From Helicoverpa zea (lineage: Eukaryota; Arthropoda; Insecta; Lepidoptera; Noctuidae): DNA of 64,000 nt. The stretch is taken from the NCBI RefSeq assembly GCF_022581195.2, contig NC_061455.1, positions 9,296,120 to 9,360,119 of the forward strand, written 5' to 3'. Below the pieces are notes generated by a model. The model saw nothing but the letters and a program-made list of their open reading frames with translations. It was not told the origin of the DNA and did not search any database. Below are positions 20,774 to 31,264 of the stretch, one piece after another. A program made the position numbers and the translations under genes. The number at the start of each line of letters is the position of its first letter. Positions within the stretch are counted from its first letter, which is position 1.

Positions 20774-21092
20774 ATAATATTTGTTTCGGAAAATATGTAT
20801 AAAAAGTGAGCTCGCAGGGAATATAATCACTACGTTTTAGGTGAGCCGAGTAGTCAATAGGTACAACTTGTACAATGTAAGTGTTTCCTCTCAGACTATG
20901 TAATAACTTTGTCTGATTATAAGTTAAATATTCCCACCCATGAAAATATCAGATTATTTATCCTAATGATGTCATTGCATTGGATAGCAAGTAACTACAT
21001 ACATAATTGTAATGTTACCTCCAGTAATGAACAAGGAACCTAGTAAATTAATTATTGTATTCAGTTTATGTGAATTTGGTAGGAATCCCACA
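20774..21092. promoter_or_regulatory. Upstream region of r2d2
   Basis: These roughly 320 bp separate the Tigger element from the r2d2 start and probably contain the promoter and 5' UTR. No clear TATA box or initiator is resolved. Two in-frame ATGs at 21012 and 21027 precede the chosen start without an intervening stop. Confidence 0.4.
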
Positions 21093-22599
21093 ATGAAGAC
21101 GGCTGTGACAGTACTCCAGGAGATGATGGTGAAACTTGGCCTGACTCCAGAATATGAATGTATTGCTCAGGTACACGCTGCATATCCCTCGTACACAGTA
21201 CTACTTGTAAATTGAACTTAGTTAACCCAATATTTATTGCACTAAGGCATTGAGGTGTACAGAATAGATAAGTGACACATTACACCCATAATATTGTCCT
21301 TGTCAAATATTTTAGCAGAATATAATTATGATAATAACTTTATTATAATAAAAATATGTGGAAGACCTATTGATAACCTTATATAGCATAGTCGGGTAAA
21401 CAAGTTTGTTTTATAAATTGTAGCATTTTTGGTATGAATTGAATGATGAATAAGATAGAGGTAATTAACGAGAAGCAGTGTCCAGTCAGGGCCCCAGCAT
21501 CAGGCGATGTTCGACTACCGCTGCGTGGCGTGCGGCGTGGTGGTGACGGCGTCGGCGCGCTCCAAAAAGGAGGCCAAGCAGGAGGTGGCGCGGCTCATGC
21601 TGCAGCAGCTGTCGCGCCGCGGCCTGGCCGTGCCGCCGCCCTACGCCGCCGCGCCGCCCTACGCCGCGCCCGCGCCCGCCCACGCCGCGCACCCCGCGCC
21701 GCACCCGCTCGACCCGCAGGCGGGCACGGGCGCGGCGCCGGACGCGCGCAGCTACGTGGCGCTGCTGAAGGAGCTGTGCGCCGAGTACCGGCTGGCCAGC
21801 GTGCAGTACGAGCTGGTGGGCGACACGGGCCCGCCGCACCTGCGCCACTTCACGGTGCGCGCGCGCATCGGCCAGCACGAGCGCGTCGCCACGTCCACCA
21901 CCAAGAAGACGGCGCGCCAGCTGGCGGCCGAGGCGCTCTACTCCTACCTGCGCGAGAACCTGGCGCGCGTCACCAGGGACTTCAACGAGGTCTACGAGCT
22001 CATCTATTATATCACCCCACGCTAATTCCGAATACCTATGCTATGACATGTCTCATTATTTTATCCATTTCCCTAAAGTTTGTCTATATTCTTCGACATA
22101 AAAATGATCTACGTTCTAAATGCAGGAAGATGCGCTGGTCCGCGCGCACGAGAAGGCGATGGAACGCTATACCGACAGCGAGGAGCAGCCGCGCCGCCCC
22201 GACCTGGGCCAGAAGATCTCCGAGTACCACCTGGGGCTGAGCGCGCGCCTGGGTGAGTGCGCGGGTGCGGGGGCGGGTGTGGAGGCGGGGCGGGACGCGG
22301 GGCCGCGCTGACGCTCGCTGTGTGCAGATGAGGAGACGCGGGCGCGCGCGCGGGCGGCGCTGCGGCGGCGCGAGCGCTCGCCGTGCGGCGCGGTGGCGGC
22401 GGCGGCCGAGGCGCTGCGCCTGCGCGTGGAGCTGGCGGCGCTGGGCCCGCTGGCGGTGCTGCAGCTGGCGGGCTGCGCGCCGGACCTGGCGTTCGCGGCG
22501 GAGGACGCGCCCGGCGCCGCCGAGGCCGCGCTGCGGTACATGCGCCGCGCGCTGCTGCCCGAGGAGCCGCCGGCCGACCGAGACGATGCCGTGTCCTAA
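21093..22599 (+). CDS. r2d2: R2D2, dsRNA-binding partner of Dicer-2 (four exons)
   Basis: Exons: 21093-21170, 21486-21989, 22126-22252 and 22328-22599. Introns of 315, 136 and 75 bp have GT..AG ends and consistent phases, giving 326 aa. The first dsRBD spans exons 1-2 (TAVTVLQEMMVK, CIAQ, ARSKKEAKQEVARLML). A Pro/Ala linker follows. The second dsRBD (ALLKELCAEYRL...TTKKTARQLAAEALYSYL) ends exon 2. The C-terminal part has a PLAVLQLAGC...FAAEDA...ALRYMRRALL block that lines up with the end of Drosophila R2D2 and not with a third Loquacious dsRBD. R2D2 binds siRNA duplexes with Dicer-2 and helps load Argonaute-2 in the cytoplasm. The start MKTAVTVLQE was chosen by family usage; starts at 21012 or 21027 would add residues. 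Exons are very GC-rich compared with the flanks. An AATAAA lies at 22634, and a TA-flanked transposon end follows at 22673. Confidence 0.88.
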
Positions 22600-22633
22600 T
22601 TCAACGTAAACTTAAAACAATACTAGAAATAAC

Positions 22634-22639
22634 AATAAA
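22634..22639 (+). terminator. Polyadenylation signal of r2d2
   Basis: AATAAA 35 bp after the r2d2 stop codon. It is the only such signal before the transposon end at 22673. Confidence 0.6.
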
Positions 22640-22771
22640 AGGGGATGTTTAGATGATAACGTGGAGAATGTAAAGGTGGGTACAGATTGGTGCAATGCAA
22701 CATGTAATGCAACATGCAGTGCAAGAATTTGAGGTCCACATTGCTGCAATGTATCATGTTACATTACACAG

Positions 22772-23166
22772 GGGCCCGATTCTCCTAATTTTACTTAAGC
22801 GACATACGATTCACGTTCGATTCGATTCGACTGAGATCCAATCCCGACTCGATTACGATTGAAGCGTATGTGGCATTCCGCTATTTTTTCTTTGAAATAA
22901 ACGTTTTTATCCTTTTCTGTCATTCAATGATGAATCACTTTGTCTGCAAATGATTTACGATTGCAAAATGATTGTACAGCAAACTACCGTATAGACCAAA
23001 ATCACCAAAATAGCAGACCAATCGCACACCAATCAAATGTCAATCGAATACGATTGGTCTTTTATTAGTAGCAGAATGCCCGATATGGTTAAAACTGCTA
23101 TTGCGATCATATAGCGATTCGATTTCTATTCGATTTTGACATTATTAACTTAAGAGAATCGGGCCC
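22772..23166. mobile_element. 395-bp MITE (GGGCCCGATTCTCC family), copy 1, CAG duplication
   Basis: The ends are GGGCCCGATTCTCC and GAGAATCGGGCCC. The 3-bp CAG duplication is at 22769-22771 and 23167-23169. It is close to identical over its length to the copies at 25410 and 33848. Confidence 0.85.
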
Positions 23167-23234
23167 CAGGATTCCCATAGAGTGGACGCCTCGCGCGCAC
23201 GAGCTGCGCCTGGGTCGCGCACGCTCCGAGTTTA

Positions 23235-23500
23235 CAACTCATGCGCGGCTCAAATCATTTATTTCATTTAGGCCTTTACGAGCACTTATGAACGTCAAAA
23301 ATTATAAATAAGGTTGATTCTAGTTGCCCATTCCAAAAGTAGCTTCCTATGGAGAAGAACGGGCAAGAAACTCCATGGTTACTCTTTTTAAAACATAATG
23401 GGTACCTATTACATTTGGTATGTAGTGCTTACAATATTTTAAGGGTTGACTCTGAGAAAGTTATACAATGCAAGTTGGACTAGGAATTAATTGATTAATC
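23235..23500 (-). mobile_element. Non-LTR retrotransposon 3' UTR, minus orientation
   Basis: Read on the minus strand, this segment matches 26360-26650 (AGTCCAACTTGCATTG... to AAATAAATGATTTG). It is a non-coding tail with a TGATTTGA-like terminal repeat, typical of insect Jockey/CR1-type elements. Confidence 0.65.
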
Positions 23501-23507
23501 TATACTA

Positions 23508-23633
23508 ATTTAAATAAAACTACTTTTACGGATTTTATCGCGTTATATTAATATTATTTAATCCCGACGTTTCGGATCCTTTGCAGCATCCATGGTCACG
23601 GGCAGACCGTAAAAGTAGTTTTATTTAAATGTC
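23508..23633. mobile_element. Small hairpin element (about 24-bp arms)
   Basis: The arms ATTTAAATAAAACTACTTTT... at about 23508-23533 and the inverted copy ending near 23633 enclose GACGTTTCGGATCCTTTGCA sequence. No ORF. Confidence 0.5.
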
Positions 23634-23669
23634 TAATATTCGCGTAAGTGTCAGAAATCAATACTAATA

Positions 23670-23861
23670 TTATAAAGCTGAAGAGTTTGTTTGTTTGTTT
23701 GTTTGTTTGAACGCGCTAATCTCAGGAACTACTGGTCCGATTTGAACAAATGCTTTCGGTGTTAGATAGCCCATTTATCGAGGAAGGCTATAGGCTACTT
23801 TTTATCCGGGTTCGTGCAGAGGTTCCTACGGGATGCGGGTGAAACCGCTGGCAGAAGCTAG
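23670..23861 (+). mobile_element. Short Helitron-like repeat, copy 1
   Basis: It begins ATACTAATATTATAAAGCTG, carries a (GTTT)n run, then ACGCGCTAATCTCAGGAAC, and ends GCAGAAGCTAG followed by T. The CTAG-T end without inverted repeats fits non-autonomous Helitrons of Lepidoptera. It abuts copy 2 head to tail. Confidence 0.7.
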
Positions 23862-24052
23862 TCTATACTTAATATTATAAAGCTGAAGAGTTTGTTTGTT
23901 TGAACGCGCTAATCTCAGGAACTACTGGTCCGATTTGAAAATTTCTTTCAGTGTTAGATAGCCCATTTATCGAGGAAGGCTATAGGCTACTTTTTATCCC
24001 GGTACGGGAAGTAGTTCCCACGGGATGCGGCGAAACCGCTGGCAGAAGCTAG
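23862..24052 (+). mobile_element. Short Helitron-like repeat, copy 2
   Basis: This is directly joined to copy 1, has the same start (CTATACTTAATATTATAAAG) and the same CTAG end, and matches it with few differences over about 190 bp. Confidence 0.7.
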
Positions 24053-24440
24053 TTTTAATTATATGAGAAAATTATTATACAAACTAATTTTAAGAAGTTA
24101 ATGAATTTAACAAACCAAGTTATATAAAGCAAAAAAAAAATGACTTGATAAGTACAAAAACATGAATGAGTACAAAGATATTCCCAGACAGCCTGCCAGT
24201 CGCCAGGGAAGCCACTCGTGCAAAGTAGGACTAACGCCATACATCCTTATCGTCAATATAGTATTTGATTTTATAGTATGCTCTCTTAATGAGAGGAGAC
24301 TTGACGACATCCTTGAATTTTTTATCTGTAAGGTCTGTTACACATTTAGGTAGCTTATTGTAAAAGCGAACATCGATCCGAGATTTGTTGGTTTTTAGTG
24401 CGAACACAAAGGGGCGCGCAGGGGGAGGACACTCCGTACA
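24053..24440 (-). pseudogene. Jockey-type reverse transcriptase C-terminus and 3' UTR, 5'-truncated
   Basis: On the minus strand, the frame ending at TAG 24231-24233 encodes DVRFYNKLPKCVTDLTDKKF and then RAYYKIKYYIDDKDVW. This resembles the C-terminal end of Jockey/CR1-type ORF2 proteins. The remainder to about 24053 is an AT-rich 3' UTR. Only about 65 codons survive. Confidence 0.65.
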
Positions 24441-24844
24441 TTTTGACAGCTAAGTAAACGAAGAGTCGCCACCTTTTATTTGGCCCGGAAACTATTTACT
24501 ATCTAAAAGATACCTTAAATTACCAACAGATGGCACTACACTATAATCGATTTTGTTTGTTAATATAAAATTATTTATGCAATATTAATTAGAGAAAAGT
24601 ATGAGGAAAATATTAGACACTTTAAAAAAAGATATAATAGGCGAATAAATTAAATACGGTTTAAAAAAGCACAAATATCAAATTTCATCTAAAAAGACCT
24701 GGTGTCAGTATTCCAAGTAACTTAACAAAACCGATCATAATAATATCAATATGGCGGTTTTTTGCATTCCGCATACACGCGTAAATAAAAAGTAATATAT
24801 AATAATTATTTGTTTTCCTTCGACCTTTTACTATATTAACGATG

Positions 24845-24934
24845 ACATTTTCTATTAGGGTAAGTAGCACCATGTAACTATAACGATAACCAATGTTATA
24901 GTTATATGGTGCTACTTACCCTAATAGAAAATGT
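24845..24934. repeat. Near-perfect 40-bp-arm hairpin
   Basis: The arms 24845-24884 (ACATTTTCTATTAGGGTAAG...) and 24895-24934 are inverted copies with about one mismatch and a 10-bp loop. It may be a tiny MITE or a small-RNA hairpin; the sequence alone does not decide. Confidence 0.75.
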
Positions 24935-25361
24935 TATGAATATGATGCATAATTATAATATTTTTATAGCTATAGCTATGTAGGTAGTTCGGGGCCAATT
25001 TAGAGAAAGATGGCGCATTGTCAAATTGGGTTGCAAGAATAACACGTGAGTGGGCTCTCTTTTCCCTATATATTACTTTACTCTTTGGGGGCGCGCAGTG
25101 TGCGCAGGACTCAGCCGTGGACGGTCGTTCGTTTTGTTCGCATGCGCAACGATCATGGCGGTGAAAGAGGGTGCGTGGAGTGATGACGAGTCACAAGTCT
25201 GTTGGCGACATCCTCGTAAAACTTCTGTATTGGCTACTTATATGCTGGAAATTCATATCTGTAAGCAGTTCTCTGCCTTCTCTTCGTTTATATAATTCTG
25301 TGCGCCACCAACGTCGGGGTCTTTGGTGTTTTTTTAAAAGTTGATGAATGATTGAATTGAA

Positions 25362-26030
25362 TGTCGACCTCGATGGCGCAATGGTCACCATGCCGGACTG
25401 CCGAACCTGGGGCCCGATTCTCCTAATTTTACTTAAGCGACATACGATTCACGCTCGACTCGATTCGACTGAGATCCAATCCCGACTCGATTACGATTGA
25501 AGCGTATGTGGCATTCCGCTATTTTTTCTTTGAAATAAACGTTTTTATCCTTTTCTGTCATTCAATAATGAATCATTTTGTCTGCAAATGATTTACGATT
25601 GCAAAATGATTGTACAGCAAACTACGGTATAGACCAAAATCACCAAAATAGCAGACCAATCGCACACCAATCAGATGCCAATCGAATACGATTGGTCTTT
25701 TATTAGTAGCAGAATGCCCGATATGGTTAAAACTGCTATTGCGATCATATTGCGATTCGATTTCTATTCGATTTTGACATTATTAACTTAGGAGAATTGG
25801 GCCCCTGAGGTCCCGGGTTCGATTCCCGGTTCGGTCGACATTTGTGTGATGAGCATGCTTGTTGGTCGTGGTCTGGGTGTTACAATATGTATTTATAAAT
25901 ATGTATATGTGTAGCTATATGTAGTTTATCAAGTTGTGTTAGCACCCATAACACAAGTTAATTAATAACTTAGCATGGGGCTAACCGACCGTGTGTGAAG
26001 AAGGTGTCCTGACATTATATTATTATATTA
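25362..26030 (+). mobile_element. tRNA-derived SINE (second family) interrupted by a MITE
   Basis: The tRNA-like head GTCGACCTCGATGGCGCAAT...GCCGAACCTG continues after the inserted MITE with AGGTCCCGGGTTCGATTCCC (box B). The body has AGTTGTGTTAGCACCCATAA and GGCATGGGGCTAACC-like blocks and ends in TTATATTATT repeats. A partial copy lies at 53408-53525. Confidence 0.75.
25410..25804. mobile_element. 395-bp MITE (GGGCCCGATTCTCC family), copy 2, CTG duplication in SINE head
   Basis: Same ends and length as copy 1. It is inserted in the tRNA-like head of the SINE, with CTG at 25407-25409 and 25805-25807. Removing 395 bp plus one CTG restores the tRNA-like sequence exactly. Confidence 0.9.
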
Positions 26031-26359
26031 TGATTAACAATGAAGCACTGATAATCGTCAGAGCAAGAAGGCTGTCTTCAGACTCCATGATTCGTGTATA
26101 TTGACTTAAGTAGTGATGTGGGCAAAGAAAAGAACACGTGACGAGGGCTAGTGTTTGTAACGAAATGCGGGAACAGATGTTCTCGAATGATTCGTAGTCA
26201 ATGCGCCACACGTCCAAGGCAGCAGGGAACAAGCAATGTAAGGCAGAATGTTACATTACATGTTGCATTGCACCAATCTGTACCCACCTTTAGGAATTTT
26301 CGTGTGATGCGGCATGTGTTAAGTAGGTACAGTGGCTTTTTGTTATTATTTTTTTTTGC

Positions 26360-26650
26360 TTTATACATATAACTTCCTAGTCCAACTTGCATTGTATAAC
26401 TTTCTCAGAGTCAACCCATAAAATATAGTAAGTACTTGTTTTTTACTTATTATCGCATGTATCAATATGTACATACAAACTGTAACACCTATTATGTTTT
26501 AAAAAGAGTAACCACGGAGTCTCCTGCTCGTTCTTCTCCATAGGAAGCTACTTTTGGAATGGGCAGATAGAATCAAACTTATTTATAATTTTTGACGTTA
26601 ATAAGTGCTTGTAAAGGCCTAAATGAAATAAATGATTTGATTTGACTTTG
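26360..26650 (+). mobile_element. Non-LTR retrotransposon 3' UTR, plus orientation
   Basis: This is an inverted copy of 23235-23500 and ends AAATAAATGATTTGATTTGA. No coding part remains. Confidence 0.65.
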
Positions 26651-27026
26651 AGCGTAAACTTTACTCGTAAAATTGTTTATTTGAAGACGTTTTACCTGAA
26701 CAATTTCTACCTGCACACACGAATATTATTACGTCCTTATGTGATATTAAATATTAAATATAAACCAATCGTTTATTTCTTCATTTTGTACATCATTTTA
26801 CAATATTTTGCTTAATTATAAAAGGTGCTGATGTAAGATTTGCCTGAAGTAGGTAAAAACCTGTGTCTCAGGCGTAAAAGTGCTATTTGGTAGGTTTGAC
26901 CTTCTCGACTTTATGTCCGTTTTAATGGGTATCCCGTTCCGCAGCCCCGGAAAAAAGATATCTATGTCCCCCCTAGTCTGTTATTAAGAATTTTGTATGT
27001 ATTATTTATTATACAGTGTATATGTA

Positions 27027-27866
27027 TTATGTAGTTGATGTGTTTGTTTGCGTTGTTCTTATCCTTCTTCTCCCTCTTCTAGGTTGTGATGATGACGAAT
27101 GTTCGGTGTTAGATGGTTGCTGTGTGTTCTGTTCCTGGGCGGCTGGACCCGCTTGCGTGCTTGGTGATGGATGCGTGTTCTGAGTGTCTGGTGTTTGTGT
27201 GTCAGTGTGTGAGTGTTGTTCTTCTGCTGTTCGTACTAATACTGTGTCTCCTAATACTTTGCTGAGTATGATTGATGAATGTATGGCTGCTTGTTTTTGG
27301 AGTATATGAATGTTAATTAAAGCGTCTAATTGGTCTATGTACTTTTTAATGCTTTTTGCAACGATTCCCGTCACGCCTACTACTATCGGAATGACAGCCG
27401 TTTGTGTATTCCACAGCCGGCTGATTTCAGTTTTCAGAAGATGGTATTTGCTTAGTTTTTCTATTTCTTTGGCTCCTGTGTTGTAATCTGACGGTACGGT
27501 AATATCTATTAAATATGTTTTGTTACTAGTTTTATCCGTGTATATAAGGTCTGGTCTATTGTGTGTAACAGTGACATCGGTTTGGACGGGCATTTCCCAC
27601 ATGATTTTGGCTGTTTCGTTTTCTTTTACTTGTGGTTGCACTAGTGTTTCCTTCCACCAGAGGTTTGCAACTTCTATTTTATGTTTTTTAGCAAGACACC
27701 AGTAGACGTATTGGACAAGATTATTATGTCGTCGGACATAGTAGGTCCCCGCGAATTTTTCGCAACCAGATATAATATGCTGTGTAGTTTCGTCTTTAGT
27801 GACGCAAAGGCGGCATTTTCCGTCTACTGGTTCCTTCAGTATATCGCGCTGATGTTGTTTGGTCAT
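27027..27866 (-). pseudogene. C-terminal part of an R2/R4-like retrotransposon protein (restriction-like endonuclease)
   Basis: An open frame of 279 codons from ATG 27866, with a stop a few codons upstream. It begins with a zinc-knuckle CRLC...HIISGC (C-x2-C-x7-H-x4-C), then RRHNNLVQYV. Next comes the nuclease core NRPDLIYTD...YLIDITVP (RPD...D), as in R2/R4/Dong-type elements whose endonuclease follows the RT. The C-terminus is Ser/Thr/Gln-rich and ends with GRRRIR. The reverse transcriptase itself is missing, so the copy is 5'-truncated and not autonomous. A related but different copy is split at 49.1-51.5 kb. Confidence 0.8.
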
Positions 27867-28335
27867 ATTATAATAAATCTATATGATAGCAAATTAACAA
27901 TAAATTGCTTTAGTAATTAAAAAAGTAACCTACTTTTTAACTGTGATAAATAAAGTATTATTACACTAATTTATTCCGATTATAACTATCTATGTAATTT
28001 TTAACCGACTTCCCAAAAAAGAGAAGGTTATCAATTCCACGGGATCTTTTATTTACCAGGTTTTCCCATAATCATCAGGTCAGAATCTGATGATGGAAAC
28101 CCTGAGAAATCGAGGGCAACTTTCGAAAATTGTAGGCATGCGTAGGTTAAAAACTTGACAATAAGGTGTACATCTGATAACACTATACAACAGTGAAGTT
28201 TTGGTGCTGACCTGATGATGGAGACGAGAGAAGGTCGGGGGAACTCGACAACTGAATATGTAAACTACCTCGTGTTTGGGCTTATATTATTTGTAATGAC
28301 GAGACCTTTGTAACAGTGAAATTTTGGGGCTAACC
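27867..28335. repeat. Lepidopteran dispersed repeat (retroelement tail type)
   Basis: ACCGACTTCCCAAAAAAGAG followed by CTGATGATGGA and AACTCGACAACTGAATATG blocks. Similar text occurs right of the P-like element (32445-32600) and near 34.98 kb. It forms the pre-insertion target of the P-like element. Confidence 0.5.
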
Positions 28336-28575
28336 CACTGACCTCTATATTTACCACACTGGACCGACTGTTCCGTACGTTTGACAGCAATTTTTTTGTG
28401 CCCATTTGAAGTGCCAAGTGCCAATATCGTCTAAGCGAGTGTCCACAGAACTAATTTTGACGTATAATTTCAAATGGCTGTGAGAGAAGTGTTTGTTTAC
28501 ATAAAGTAATTTTGCATTTTTAAATAATTTGGTTGTAATTTTATGTTGTTATTGTGATAAGCATTATAATCAAGA

Positions 28576-29100
28576 ATGAGGTCATGTGTATATTGCAAGA
28601 GACGCTACAAAAAAGACAGTCACATATCATTTCACAGGTTTGTTTGTAACACTTTATTTAGTCATATTTTTAGTTAACAAAATTAAATTACGTACACACA
28701 CTACAACGTAGTAATCTTGTCTTACTCTAAACAAGCATTACCGAATGCAATTCGTATGAATAAAGATTATTTTTATTTACAATTTTCAACTAGAACCGCC
28801 ATCTCCAGTGGTTGCATCATATCGATATTTTCACTATCGATAGTTAATTGAACACATTTTTTCCGTGATATTGACATAGTTCAGCTTGTGTAGTCAAATT
28901 ATTTTCTCGCACATGATGTTAACGGATATGTAATGTTCAGCCTTCATTGGAGATTACGTTACTTAACCTATATTTTTTCCAGACTTCCGAAAGGCTTGGA
29001 GGAGAAATAAGTTTGGCTTCAAAACATGAAAACCCACAACTGGACTCCTAAAACATATAGTTATCTATGTTCATTACATTTCACTGACGAAATTTCTTGA
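28576..29100 (+). pseudogene. THAP domain in two exons, one in-frame stop (P-like element)
   Basis: Exon 1 (28576-28637) encodes MRSCVYCKRRYKKD...SFHR and ends at a GT donor. After a TTTTTTCCAG acceptor at 28981, exon 2 encodes LPKGLEEK, then a TAA, then VWLQNMKTHNW and YLCSLHFTDE. The THAP ligands C-x2-C and C-x2-H and the conserved Trp are visible. The TAA after EEK disrupts it. Confidence 0.7.
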
Positions 29101-29880
29101 CACGTCAAATAATTTGGGCACGTCAATAATTAAAATATAAATTAAAGGAGATCATTCAAGTCTCGAACATTTTGTACCCAAAAATGAAAGTGCCGGCTAG
29201 AGAAAAAAAATTGTAGATTCTCGTAGAGAATAATAGCCTGAAGATTATTTACTATTACAAGAAAAGCCTACAATTAACCCCCAGGCTGCTACTGGACTTT
29301 GAAAGTACAAAAAAATCCCACAATGTCTGAACAATCACATTACGGCCCCAATCTGGAGGAGGCAGGCGCTGCCTTCAAGCAATTCCTGCCCAACCTGAGG
29401 GGCCCAAACGTTTTTTTTTTTTTTGATGGGAAATCATCAAATGACCCCTGCCGCTGTAGGTTAGCAGCGTGAGGGACTGTTAGACTCTTACTGACTAAAA
29501 CCCATCATGTTCCTTCTTAAGCCCTTTATATACTAGGGCCACGGTAACTCTTTCGAACAATCCCGCAGCCCCGGCAGGCCTTGGCCCTGGAGGGCCCTGC
29601 TGGGGTTTTGCTGACGCCAGAGTAAAAATATCGCAGATTCTGAACGAGAATAATATCCTGAAGATTTTTTACTTTTATAAGGAATGTCTTCGTTTAACCC
29701 TTAGACTGCTATTTGAGTTTAAAATGTGCGTACGGTGAATAAAAACCGAAATCGAAGTAATTCCAGTAATCGAACGGAAGTGAATGTTACGGGAAATAAC
29801 GTCTACAGTATTTTTTTAACTGACCGAACATCTACGATTAGATACCCCCTGTTACACCGATGAGGCTCTTACTGATTTAA

Positions 29881-30232
29881 ACCCGTATACCCAAACCAGC
29901 GGTAACTCTATCGGACAATCCCACACCCCGGCAGGTTTTGGCCATGGTGGGCCCCACTGGTGTTTTTGCTGACTCTCTGAGGAAGGCATTGAACAACGCT
30001 CGCCGCCGACACGGGCCTTTTGTCTCCAAAGAGGCGGAGGGACGATGAGAGAGCCACCCGAAACTCACCGCTCACAGACCCACGCCTACGGGGGCCAGGA
30101 GTCGTTCGAAATCCGACGTCCGTGGTATTTTCCACGTCCACCGCAGCGGCTGGGATGAGAGGCGCTAGCTCTCAGTTGTTCTACCGCCTCTAGCATAAAT
30201 GATCCGCAAAAGGAGACGATAGCATCCCATTC
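29881..30232 (-). mobile_element. R1-type 3' tail at palindrome centre, minus orientation
   Basis: On the minus strand it matches the 3' region of the element at 3914-4690 (CGTAGGCGTGGGTCTGTGAG, GGTGAGTTTCGGGTGGCT). It has many substitutions and no intact ORF. Confidence 0.7.
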
Positions 30233-30242
30233 CCACCTGGCC

Positions 30243-30395
30243 CTATAGTTTCGGGTGGCTCATCGTCCCTCTGTCTATTTGGAGACAACCACCTTGGGCC
30301 CTGCAGCAAACCCTGCCGGAGCTGCGGGATTGTCCGAAAGAGTTACCGCAGCCCTGGTTCATGGTCAGAAGGAACATGATGGGACTTACTTATTG
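30243..30395 (+). mobile_element. R1-type 3' tail at palindrome centre, plus orientation
   Basis: It reads TTTCGGGTGGCTCATCGTCC and GAGCTGCGGGATTGTCCGAA on the plus strand, the same family as the minus copy next to it. Confidence 0.65.
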
Positions 30396-31264
30396 CAGTA
30401 AGTCTCCTCGGTGTAGCATAGGGAGGGGGTAATCGTAGACATTCAGTTATTTAATAATAAAAAAATACTATAGACGTTATTTCTCGTAACATTCCAGTAT
30501 AGATTTTTTATTCACGGTACGCACACTTTAAACTCAAATAGCAGTCTAAGGGTTAAACGAAGACGTTCCTTATAAAAGTAAGAAATCTTCAGGATATTAT
30601 TCTCGTTGAGAATCTGCGATATTTTTACTCTGGCGTCAGCAAAACCCCAGCAGGGCCCTCCAGGGCCAAGGCCTGCCGGGCCTGCGGGATTGTTCGAAAG
30701 AGTTACCGTGGCCCTGGTATATAAAGGGCTTAAGAAGGAACATGATGGGTTTTAGTCAGTAAGAGTCTAACAGTCCCTCACGCTGCTAACCTACAGCGGC
30801 AGGGGTCATTTGATGATTTCCCATCAAAAAAAAAAAAAAACTTTTGGGCCCCTCAGGTTGGGCAGGAATTGCTTGAAGGCAGCGCCTGCCTCCTCCAGAT
30901 TGGGGCCGTAATGTGATTGTTCAGACATTGTGGGATTTTTTTGTATTTTCAAAGTCCAATAGCAGCCTGGGGGTTAATTGTAGACGATTCTTGTAATAGT
31001 AAAAATCTTCAAGGCATTATTCTCTACGAGAATCTACATTTTTTTTACTCTGGCCGGCATTTTCAGTTTTGGGTACGAAATGAATGATCTCCTTTATAAA
31101 AGTGTTTTATTTTACCTTTTTGGTTTGATTAATTCCATGGCTTCTCGTAACTAACCGATAAAAATATCGGTTAGCTACAAGAGTGAAATTGTAACAAATA
31201 TTCATCCAAACTTTCGCCGTATAAAATCAGTCTGATTAAGACATAATGCATGTTTTTCTGCCCT

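Larger units (their letters stand above)
22673..26290. mobile_element. TIR element with TA duplication, filled with nested insertions
   Basis: The left end AAGGTGGGTACAGATTGG (22673) is inverted at the right end (CCAATCTGTACCCACCTT, to 26290). About 40 bp match, and TA flanks both sides. The span contains a 395-bp MITE (22772), retroelement tails, two Helitron-like repeats, a hairpin and a SINE with a second 395-bp MITE. The pairing of the two ends as one element is inferred; they could also be two related solo copies. Confidence 0.6.
29143..31105. repeat. Large imperfect palindrome (arms about 730 bp) built from retroelement ends
   Basis: The left arm (about 29143-29880) is found inverted at about 30375-31105 with scattered differences, including the T-run (29409) and the A-run (30824). 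Each arm contains a 5'-UTR-like block, a short ORF start (MSEQSHYGPNLEEAGAAFKQ at 29322, mirrored at about 30920), and an R1-type 3' tail. It also has a second diverged copy of the UTR-like block (29203-29310 versus 29630-29735). The centre (29881-30374) holds two more R1-type tails head to head. If transcribed through, it would fold into a long hairpin RNA. Confidence 0.8.

Noticed and set aside
21443..22240. 265-codon plus-strand ORF over r2d2
   Set aside because: Alternative frame of the GC-rich r2d2 exons; the dsRBD motifs are in the frame I used.
25362..25840. tRNA gene
   Set aside because: The tRNA-like sequence is the head of a SINE and is interrupted by a MITE; the copies at 20.3 and 33.7 kb are likewise SINE heads.
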